A stretch of DNA of 8,583 nt, from contig DUCL01000146.1 of the NCBI GenBank assembly GCA_012959845.1, positions 10,238 to 18,820 on the forward strand, given 5' to 3'. The position numbers and the translations under genes are program-made. Origin of the DNA: Candidatus Poseidoniales archaeon. Lineage in GTDB: Archaea; Thermoplasmatota; Poseidoniia; Poseidoniales; Poseidoniaceae. Below the pieces are notes generated by a model. The model was not told where the DNA came from. It made no database searches and worked only from the letters and a program-made list of their open reading frames with translations. The stretch's first letter is position 1. Each line of letters starts with the position of its first letter. Shown in pieces: positions 1 to 5,529 of this stretch.

Positions 1-608
1 TAGCCTTTGACTTTGCCCGAACAACATCTCAAAATGGACAAATGCAAAATTTCTATGTCGTGCCTGGAGATGGAACAAGCCAACTTCAAGTCAATGCTGA
101 TGAAACCACAGATATTCGCTATACATACATGACTCATGGATTGTTTACTGTTTATTTGGGCGCAATTGATGACCAAGGAAATGACAATAACATCTCAATT
201 ACTGTGAGAATTGAAAAACAAATAATCTGGAGTGATGATAGTACTGCCACTCCTCGAGATATGAATATTGATACTACACCAGATTGTGAATGCGAACCAC
301 CGGAATTTATTCAAATAAAATCAACAGTTGAGAATCCTCAAAATTTCCCCTTTGGTGGAAACCAAGTTACTGTGACTTGGCACTTGAATGACCCAGAAGA
401 AGAAGAACAGGGCACTCATACAGAAATAATTGGTGATGAGCAAGATGCTTCATGGAATTATGACCAATATAATGTAATGAAAGGCATTTGGATTCTATCG
501 GTGACAATTGACCAAGGAGAAGATAATATTGATGTAAATCATGATGTGACTATCAAGTACCTTGCTGAAGAGAGCGAGGCAAATCCATTACCTGTTGGTG
601 AGGAATAA
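1..608 (+). CDS. Secreted/surface protein with PKD/Ig-like domains, C-terminal part (5' truncated)
   Basis: The frame (codons from position 3) is open to the left edge, so the ATG at 42 is an internal methionine and the real start lies outside the window. About 201 residues remain. The first ~70 look like a PKD/Ig-like beta sandwich: a GDG turn, then YTY..HG.FTVYLGAIDDQGN, the pattern of the last strands of PKD domains. A short spacer with a CEC cysteine pair (DCECEPP) leads into a second beta-rich segment of about 90 residues (VTVTWHLNDP, then GIWILSVTIDQ). The tail is acidic (PLPVGEE), with no transmembrane helix or sorting signal. Composition is rich in D, E, N, Q and T, typical of extracellular archaeal proteins. 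The role is probably structural or adhesive, outside the cell, but the substrate is unknown. The coding call is firm; the PKD label rests on motif resemblance. Confidence 0.72.
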   Translation, partial: AFDFARTTSQNGQMQNFYVVPGDGTSQLQVNADETTDIRYTYMTHGLFTVYLGAIDDQGNDNNISITVRIEKQIIWSDDSTATPRDMNIDTTPDCECEPPEFIQIKSTVENPQNFPFGGNQVTVTWHLNDPEEEEQGTHTEIIGDEQDASWNYDQYNVMKGIWILSVTIDQGEDNIDVNHDVTIKYLAEESEANPLPVGEE

Positions 609-613
609 TTTTT
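609..613 (+). terminator. Possible oligo-T terminator after the surface-protein gene
   Basis: Five T residues follow the TAA stop directly (609-613, then C). Archaeal RNA polymerase often terminates at short U tracts without a hairpin, so this could end the upstream transcript. A run of five T is not rare in AT-rich DNA, so support is weak. Confidence 0.25.
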
Positions 614-654
614 CAACAAAGTTATCGCTAATCTTTCACTCAAGAAAGAAAGGG

Positions 655-684
655 ATTCAGTTTCAGTTTCAGTAAATCTGAACT
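655..684 (+). repeat. Tandem TTTCAG hexamers leading into a small hairpin
   Basis: ATTCAG, TTTCAG, TTTCAG follow each other at 655-672. The last copy can pair with CTGAACT at 678-684: AGTTTCAG (665-672), loop TAAAT (673-677), one bulged T. TTTCACT at 634-640 and AGTGAAA at 688-694 form an outer inverted repeat around it, but with a very lopsided internal loop. It lies in the 210-base gene-free stretch before radA. It could be a transcript-end structure, a regulator site, or chance. Confidence 0.3.
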
Positions 685-743
685 AAAAGTGAAAATATTA
701 CCTTCAGTGACGCCTTTAGTCCAGCAATAGATTGCCATTACCG

Positions 744-752
744 CTAAATATT
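744..752 (+). promoter_or_regulatory. Candidate TATA box for radA
   Basis: CTAAATATT resembles the archaeal TATA element. A transcription start about 25 bases downstream (near 772-777) would give a leader of roughly 45 bases containing the ribosome binding site. The position is sensible, but the motif is weak in AT-rich DNA and the upstream BRE is not obvious. Confidence 0.35.
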
Positions 753-804
753 TTCCAAGCCCTGTTTCGTTTCTTCATATACCATTGGATACACAGAGAG
801 GGTT

Positions 805-812
805 GGAAGTGA
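805..812 (+). promoter_or_regulatory. Ribosome binding site for radA
   Basis: GGAAGTGA matches the archaeal Shine-Dalgarno GGAGGTGA with one change, six bases before the ATG at 819. It supports that start over internal methionines. Confidence 0.6.
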
Positions 813-818
813 GAAAAT

Positions 819-1853
819 ATGACGACCAAAGCGAAGAAAAATGCGAAAATAAAGATAGAAAAGAATGAAGAGGTGCTGGAGGAACCAGTCCCATTGATGG
901 AACAAGGCGATGAGGAGGAAGTCAAGATTGAGGAACTCCCTGGCGTTGGTCCTGCAACTGCAGAGAAATTGCAGGAAGCTGGATTTGATGACCTCTTATC
1001 ATTAGCTGTTATGGCACCAGGTGACTTAGCAGAACAAGCAGAACTAGGCGAAGCAGTTGCTGCTAAAATTATTGCTGCGGCGAAAAGAATGGCCAATATT
1101 GGCGGATTTATTTCTGGCCATGCATTAATAGAACGAAGACGTCAAGTACAAAAATTGCGAAGCAAAGTCCAATCAATTGATGACCTCTTAGGTGGCGGTT
1201 TTGAAACTCAAGCATTAGTTGAAGTATACGGAGAATTCGGTTCAGGTAAAACCCAAATCGGCCACCAACTTGCAGTTAATTGCACCCTTCCACTTGAGGA
1301 AGGTGGACTGGATGGAGATATATTCTACATAGATACTGAAGATACTTTTCGCCCAGAGAGAATTACTCAAATGGCGCGTGGATATGGATTAGACCCTGAA
1401 AAAGTTCTTGCTCGAATTCATGTAGCAAGGGCCTACAATTCTGCTCATCAAATGCTTCTCGCTGATGAAATCAAAAGAATGAGTAAGGGACTGAATGTTA
1501 AGATGATCATCGTTGATTCTCTAACAAGCCATTTCAGAGCCGAATATATTGGCAGAGGAATGCTAGCTAATAGGCAACAAAAACTCAATCGTCACTTGAA
1601 AGACTTGAAGCAATTAGCAACAATAAATAATGCTCTAGTTCTAGTTACTAACCAAGTTCACTCTAAGCCAGATGCAATGTGGGGAGACCCTACAAAGCCT
1701 ATCGGTGGGCACATTCTTGCTCACGCATCAACATTTAGACTATATCTGCGCAAAGCAAAGGCTGGAAGAAGAATCGCTCGCTTAGTAGACTCTCCTAACT
1801 TACCTGATGGTGAATGTGTTTACCAAGTCACTCAAGAAGGCCTTCGTGACTGA
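819..1853 (+). CDS. radA: DNA repair and recombination protein RadA
   Basis: Archaeal RecA/Rad51-family recombinase, 344 residues, a normal family length. It forms nucleoprotein filaments on single-stranded DNA and drives ATP-dependent strand exchange in homologous recombination. Visible in order: a charged Lys/Glu-rich N-terminus (1-36); the helix-hairpin-helix DNA-binding domain (LPGVGPATAEKL, 40-51); the interface motif GFISG (96-100), an FxxG version of the usual FxxA, which I also recall in haloarchaeal RadA; Walker A GEFGSGKT (138-145); Walker B MIIVDS (229-234); DNA-binding loop L1 (RGMLANRQQKL, 246-256) and loop L2 (from about 280 to 302, with the GDP and GGH signatures). The C-terminus (RRIARLVDSPNLPDGE, ending EGLRD) matches archaeal RadA rather than the shorter RadB paralogue, which lacks the HhH domain. 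The start is supported by a good Shine-Dalgarno. ftsZ follows after 89 bases on the same strand. Confidence 0.96.
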   Translation: MTTKAKKNAKIKIEKNEEVLEEPVPLMEQGDEEEVKIEELPGVGPATAEKLQEAGFDDLLSLAVMAPGDLAEQAELGEAVAAKIIAAAKRMANIGGFISGHALIERRRQVQKLRSKVQSIDDLLGGGFETQALVEVYGEFGSGKTQIGHQLAVNCTLPLEEGGLDGDIFYIDTEDTFRPERITQMARGYGLDPEKVLARIHVARAYNSAHQMLLADEIKRMSKGLNVKMIIVDSLTSHFRAEYIGRGMLANRQQKLNRHLKDLKQLATINNALVLVTNQVHSKPDAMWGDPTKPIGGHILAHASTFRLYLRKAKAGRRIARLVDSPNLPDGECVYQVTQEGLRD

Positions 1854-1881
1854 TTCCGAAAATTATAGAACCCCTCAAAAC

Positions 1882-1917
1882 CCCTATGATAGGGTGGATT
1901 TGAAGCGGTATCTTCAA
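1882..1917 (+). other. Two small hairpins in the radA-ftsZ gap
   Basis: CCCTA (1882-1886), loop TGA, TAGGG (1890-1894) is followed by TTGAAG (1900-1905), a six-base loop, CTTCAA (1912-1917). The heptamer AACCCCT also occurs twice (1869-1875 and 1879-1885). No T tract follows, so an intrinsic terminator is unlikely. The structures could mark RNA processing or tune ftsZ expression; chance is possible. Confidence 0.3.
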
Positions 1918-1942
1918 GGGCACTTGAGAGAGCATAAACAAT

Positions 1943-3073
1943 ATGCGTCATCTTATTGAACGTGTTCTCGAACTTTCTGACGAAGACCAAGCGAAGCCAT
2001 CTGCACATAATCCACCTATTGGAACCGGTGATGAGGCAGAATTGAAAGCTTTGTTAGAATCACTACAACCGCGGATTAGAGTCTACGGTGTCGGCGGTGC
2101 TGGATGCAACGCAATCAGTCGATTGTTTGAAGAAGATCTATTTGATTCTGATTATGTAACTGGTTATGCTATCAACACAGATGCTCAGGCACTGCTAATG
2201 TCTCCTATCAAGAATAAAGTCCTGATTGGAAGAACTGCAAGAGGAAGAGGCGCTGGTGGCGACCCTACCAAGGGTGAAGCTGCTGCATTAGAGTCTGAAA
2301 TTTCATTGCGTAAAATCACAAACGATACTCAACTGGCTATTATTACCGCTGGAATGGGAGGTGGCTCAGGAACTGGTGCTGCTGGACATATTGCTCGATT
2401 GGCAAAGAAACAAGGTGCAATGACAATCGCTGTCGTAACTTACCCATTCAAATCAGAAGGGTCTCTTAGAAAGCAAAATGCGGAATGGGGATTAGAACGC
2501 CTGCGCGAACATTGTGATACAATCTTAGTGATTCCTAATGAAAGATTACTGGAAATTGAAGGTGTGAAAGATTTACCAATCGCCAGTGCATTCAGAGTTG
2601 GAGATGAATTATTAGTTCGTTCTATCACGGGTGTTACTGAATTATTGACTACCGATGGAATGGTCAACCTTGACTTTGAAGATTTACGTTCAGTAATCAA
2701 TTCCGGTAGTGGTGTTGCCATGATTGGATTAGGTGCTGCTTCGGGTAAAAATAGAGCCGAAGAAGCCACATTAGAGGCATTGAACTCACCATTGCTTGAG
2801 ATTGATACGACAGATGCAAGAGGTGCATTAATCAATGTCGTAGGTGGCAATTCGCTCACATTAGGAGAGGCCGAGCGTTGTGCACAAATTATTCAAGAAC
2901 AAGTAAGTCCACATGCCAAGATAATTTGGGGTGCTGCTGTTGATGAATCACTAGGTGAAGATATTCGCGTAATGCTGGTACTGACCGGTGTAAAGAGTGA
3001 CCAAATTCATGGAGCGAGTGAAAATCGCCAACTTAGAGCGTTACGAAATCGCCAAATTGAATTCGTCAATTGA
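1943..3073 (+). CDS. ftsZ: Cell division protein FtsZ (archaeal, FtsZ1-like)
   Basis: Tubulin-superfamily GTPase, 376 residues, that polymerises at mid-cell to form the division ring. After a ~44-residue N-terminal extension comes the Rossmann-type GTPase core: GVGGAGCN (49-56), NTD (78-80), GRGAGGDP (101-108), the tubulin signature GGGSGTG (139-145, with Ser where GGGTGTG is usual), TYPFKSEG (166-173) and the catalytic T7 loop NLDFED (242-247), which supplies the acidic residues for hydrolysis in the next subunit. These features separate it from CetZ. The segment AKIIWGAAVDESLGEDIRVM and the short tail ending IEFVN resemble haloarchaeal FtsZ1 from memory, so FtsZ1 is favoured over FtsZ2, less certainly. 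There is no long linker and no bacterial-type C-terminal peptide. The ATG at 1943 is the first start after an in-frame TGA at 1925; only a weak purine stretch (GAGAGAG) precedes it, consistent with co-transcription from radA. Confidence 0.95.
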   Translation: MRHLIERVLELSDEDQAKPSAHNPPIGTGDEAELKALLESLQPRIRVYGVGGAGCNAISRLFEEDLFDSDYVTGYAINTDAQALLMSPIKNKVLIGRTARGRGAGGDPTKGEAAALESEISLRKITNDTQLAIITAGMGGGSGTGAAGHIARLAKKQGAMTIAVVTYPFKSEGSLRKQNAEWGLERLREHCDTILVIPNERLLEIEGVKDLPIASAFRVGDELLVRSITGVTELLTTDGMVNLDFEDLRSVINSGSGVAMIGLGAASGKNRAEEATLEALNSPLLEIDTTDARGALINVVGGNSLTLGEAERCAQIIQEQVSPHAKIIWGAAVDESLGEDIRVMLVLTGVKSDQIHGASENRQLRALRNRQIEFVN

Positions 3074-3076
3074 AGT

Positions 3077-3715
3077 TCATTTTATTGAGTAATAAAATAA
3101 CCCTGCTAGGGAGATTACTGCAAATACGAGTAGGGCGATTTCGCTATTTTGAATTTCATTTGAATAGTTTGGTGATTCGCCGATAACTCCACTAAATCCT
3201 TCACCTGCTGCCGAGTAAGAATAGTAATTCCATGCATCTCCCGATGATTGCTCATCGGAATTTACTGCATTTCCATGTACGACAAAAGTGACAACTGAAT
3301 CATTGGAACTAGGTGCTGTCCAGGAGAAATTCCACTGCCTAAACTGGTTCCCCTCAGATGTATGAGTATATCCATCATTGATTAATTGTGAATGATTACT
3401 TTGCTCAAAAATGACGGTTCCATTATTTATCATCAATCTAAATCCGCCCTGCCGAGCATTTTCATGTTGTGAAATTTCGATTGTGCTGTTGATAATTATT
3501 GACATATTGTAAGTGCTATTTGCGATCCATTGCTGTGGGATTCCATCAATTATCACAGTGGTTGATTGTGATTTTGCCCCGTGGCAAAGACAACCATCGT
3601 TAGCAACATCTCCGACTCCTGATGGGACACTTTGGGCCAGTGATGGTGCGAATAGTAGGATGAGGAAGAGGAACAAAACCAATAATTTTACTCTACAAAA
3701 CCCCATACTTCTCAT
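3077..3715 (-). CDS. Exported, membrane-anchored protein with CXCH motif and Reeler / choice-of-anchor V-like domain
   Basis: 212 residues. The N-terminus is a clear signal peptide (basic MRSMGFCRVK, then an L/F-rich core, likely cleavage after SLA at about 27). Just after it, in the mature N-terminus, lies GCLCHG (41-46): two cysteines one residue apart plus histidine, in the place where choice-of-anchor V proteins carry a CXXCH haem-like motif. A beta-rich domain of about 120 residues follows, with family-like marks: HT (in YTHTSEG), W.FSWTAPSS, VVHGNAVNSDE and GD before an aromatic. It has eight N-X-S/T sequons, consistent with archaeal surface glycosylation. A C-terminal hydrophobic helix (about 193-211) ending in Lys anchors it with the domain outside. 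It may bind haem or metal, or act in redox at the cell surface; the function is unproven. It converges on ftsZ with 3 bases between stop codons and lies 65 bases downstream of the OsmC gene. Confidence 0.8.
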   Translation of the reverse strand: MRSMGFCRVKLLVLFLFLILLFAPSLAQSVPSGVGDVANDGCLCHGAKSQSTTVIIDGIPQQWIANSTYNMSIIINSTIEISQHENARQGGFRLMINNGTVIFEQSNHSQLINDGYTHTSEGNQFRQWNFSWTAPSSNDSVVTFVVHGNAVNSDEQSSGDAWNYYSYSAAGEGFSGVIGESPNYSNEIQNSEIALLVFAVISLAGLFYYSIK

Positions 3716-3724
3716 GCTCTCTCA

Positions 3725-3732
3725 ACCTCCCC
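3725..3732 (-). promoter_or_regulatory. Strong ribosome binding site for the CXCH surface-protein gene
   Basis: On the minus strand GGGGAGGT, followed by TGAGAGAGC, stands nine bases before the ATG at 3715. It is the best Shine-Dalgarno in the window and supports that ATG over the one four codons downstream (3706). Confidence 0.65.
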
Positions 3733-3780
3733 ATATACGAACTAGTTTTGTAATTTCATTGTGGGGAATAACCTAATGTT

Positions 3781-4164
3781 TCAATCATGCATTTCTACTC
3801 TCCAAGTAATTTTTGCAGTTTGATTTATCATATTAGAAACACTACAATATTTTTCATGACTCTTTGCTACAATTCGTTCAACTAGATTCTGTGGGATATC
3901 ACCTGCAATATGATATGTCATCTCAATTGAAGTGAATACGCGCGGTGATTGTTCTTCTCTAATACTATCTAATTCAACCCAAACTTTGGAAAATGGTCGT
4001 TCTTTCAAACCGATTACGACATCAACCAAAGAACATGCTCCAACCATTTGTAGTGTTACTTGCATCGGACTTGGGCCAGTTTCCCAATCCAAATCAAGGC
4101 TCTGCCCATTGGAATTGGTGCATTTGAGTCCGTGTTCTCCAAACCATTCAACCTTGCTCTGCAT
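3781..4164 (-). CDS. OsmC/Ohr-family protein (predicted thiol peroxidase)
   Basis: OsmC-fold proteins are homodimers that reduce organic hydroperoxides with a cysteine pair. From the preferred ATG at 4164 this protein has 127 residues, the usual family length. It opens MQSKVEWFGEHGL, typical of OsmC first strands, then GPSPM, the helix VGACSLVDVV with the first active-site Cys (residue 44), PRVFTSIEMTYHI, and SHEKYCSVSNM with the second Cys (residue 107), ending in ITWRVEMHD. Both cysteines and the EKYCSVS signature are intact, so it is probably active; it fits the general OsmC/YhfA-like branch better than Ohr. An in-frame TTG at 4203 would add 13 residues but falls inside a 16-base palindrome and lacks family similarity, so I reject it. 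It diverges from icd. The exact substrate is unknown. Confidence 0.9.
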   Translation of the reverse strand: MQSKVEWFGEHGLKCTNSNGQSLDLDWETGPSPMQVTLQMVGACSLVDVVIGLKERPFSKVWVELDSIREEQSPRVFTSIEMTYHIAGDIPQNLVERIVAKSHEKYCSVSNMINQTAKITWRVEMHD

Positions 4165-4192
4165 GACACAACCATATGGCCACAGGTTTTGA

Positions 4193-4208
4193 AATGCTTG
4201 CAAGCATT
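4193..4208. promoter_or_regulatory. Perfect 16-base palindrome, candidate operator
   Basis: AATGCTTGCAAGCATT reads identically on both strands. It lies in the 101-base region between the divergent OsmC gene (ATG at 4164, 28 bases away) and icd (ATG at 4266, 57 bases away), where a dimeric regulator could control one or both promoters. The dyad symmetry is seen directly; regulator binding is inference. No clear TATA box could be assigned to either gene, although TTAACTGTAATA just beside it (4207-4218) is a weak candidate. Confidence 0.5.
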
Positions 4209-4265
4209 AACTGTAATAGGGCGGTTGATTCTTGAAGGGGATGCCGGTGGCTCAACCCGAGTGCT

Positions 4266-5492
4266 ATGTCTGGAACTGCAATAACTATGGAAAATGGCCT
4301 ACTTAAGGTACCAAATAATCCAATTATATACTATATTGAAGGAGATGGAATCGGAGTTGATATTACTCCGGTAATGATGAAAGTTGTTAACGCATCAATC
4401 AAAAATGCTTATTCTGGGCAAAAGCAAATTGTCTGGTCAGAAGTATTGGCGGGAGAAAAGGCATTCAAGGCAACCGGAGAATGGCTTCCAGAAGAAACTC
4501 TTGATGCAATGCGCTCAGGGTTGGTCTCGATTAAGGGACCACTTACAACTCCTGTCGGCGGTGGGATTCGTTCACTAAATGTAGCACTTAGACAAAAATT
4601 GGATTTATATGCATGTGTTAGACCAGTGCGATGGTATGAAGGAACACCTTCTCCTGTGAAGGAACCTGGAAATGTTGATATGATTATTTTCCGCGAAAAT
4701 TCAGAGGATGTTTATGCTGGAATTGAGTGGGAAGCTGGCTCTCCTGAAGTCAAAAAGGTCATTGATTTCTTGCAAAATGAAATGGGTGTTGAAAATATCC
4801 GCTTCCCAGAAACATCTGGAATTGGAATAAAACCTGTTAGCCAAGAAGGTACTGCACGTATTGTAAGAGCTGCAATCAAATATGCAATTGAAAACGACAA
4901 AGAAAGTGTTACATTAGTTCACAAAGGCAATATCATGAAATTTACAGAAGGCGGATTCCGCGATTGGGGATATCAATTAGCAAAAGATGAATTCGGTGCG
5001 AGTGAACTTGATGGAGGCCCGTGGTGCACTCTAACAAATCCGAATACTGGAAACACGATTACAATCAAGGATGTTATCGCTGATGCAATGCTCCAGCAAA
5101 TTATTCTAAGGCCTGCTGAATATGGTGTGCTGACTACAATGAATCTCAATGGAGATTACATTTCTGATGCTTTAGCCGCACAAGTTGGAGGTATTGGAAT
5201 TGCACCTGGTGCTAATATCAATTACGACAATGGTATTGCTATTTTTGAGGCAACACATGGAACAGCCCCAAAATATGCTGGAATGAACAAAGTTAATCCA
5301 GGTTCAATCATTCTATCTGCTGAAATGATGTTACGACACATGGAATGGCACGAGGCTGCTGACCTAATTGTCAAGGGCATGGAAGGTGCAATATCTGCTG
5401 CTACAGTAACATATGATTTCGAACGTCTTATGGAAGGTGCTACCCTATTATCGTGTAGTGATTTCGGAGATGCAATAATTTCCCATATGTAA
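4266..5492 (+). CDS. icd: NADP-dependent isocitrate dehydrogenase
   Basis: Catalyses oxidative decarboxylation of isocitrate to 2-oxoglutarate with NADP+ in the cytoplasmic TCA cycle, a main source of NADPH and of 2-oxoglutarate for glutamate. 408 residues, close to the E. coli enzyme (416), and alignable by eye over the whole length. Substrate residues by E. coli equivalence: S103 (S113), N105, R109 (R119), R119 (R129), R143 (R153), Y150 (Y160), K220 (K230); metal ligands D273 (D283), D297 (D307), D301 (D311). NADP-specific residues K336-Y337 (in HGTAPKYAG) and Y383/R387 (in TYDFER) are all present, so the cofactor is NADP rather than NAD. A two-residue insertion lies near 319-323. S103 is the site AceK phosphorylates in enterobacteria; no kinase is seen here. 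The ATG at 4266 is the first possible start after an in-frame TGA; no good Shine-Dalgarno precedes it. Very bacterial-like, suggesting old lateral acquisition. Confidence 0.97.
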   Translation: MSGTAITMENGLLKVPNNPIIYYIEGDGIGVDITPVMMKVVNASIKNAYSGQKQIVWSEVLAGEKAFKATGEWLPEETLDAMRSGLVSIKGPLTTPVGGGIRSLNVALRQKLDLYACVRPVRWYEGTPSPVKEPGNVDMIIFRENSEDVYAGIEWEAGSPEVKKVIDFLQNEMGVENIRFPETSGIGIKPVSQEGTARIVRAAIKYAIENDKESVTLVHKGNIMKFTEGGFRDWGYQLAKDEFGASELDGGPWCTLTNPNTGNTITIKDVIADAMLQQIILRPAEYGVLTTMNLNGDYISDALAAQVGGIGIAPGANINYDNGIAIFEATHGTAPKYAGMNKVNPGSIILSAEMMLRHMEWHEAADLIVKGMEGAISAATVTYDFERLMEGATLLSCSDFGDAIISHM

Positions 5493-5529
5493 TCGCAAAA
5501 CTTGCAATTTACTCTGGATAATAATTAAT

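Noticed and set aside
42..44. ATG as the start of the first gene
   Set aside because: The 13 codons upstream are open and continue the PKD-like strand pattern; no Shine-Dalgarno precedes the ATG. It is an internal methionine.
397..405. Run of GAA codons in the surface-protein gene as a possible repeat
   Set aside because: Only three or four acidic codons, a normal acidic patch and not a repeat array.
716..1096. Minus-strand 126-codon frame opposite radA
   Set aside because: Low-complexity Ser/Ala-rich translation fully explained as the antisense of the RadA N-terminus; no ribosome binding site or family resemblance.
1104..1118. Ala-to-Gly change in the RadA FxxA polymerisation motif (GFISG) as a defect
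   Set aside because: I recall haloarchaeal RadA proteins with an FxxG version; all other motifs are intact, so this is a normal variant.
2440..2859. Minus-strand 139-codon frame opposite ftsZ
   Set aside because: Antisense shadow of a conserved FtsZ region; the Ser/Asn-rich translation resembles no known family.
5493..5529. GCAA/TTGC hairpin (5495-5505) between icd and the PIN gene as a shared terminator
   Set aside because: A stem of only four base pairs with no adjoining T tract; not enough to call.
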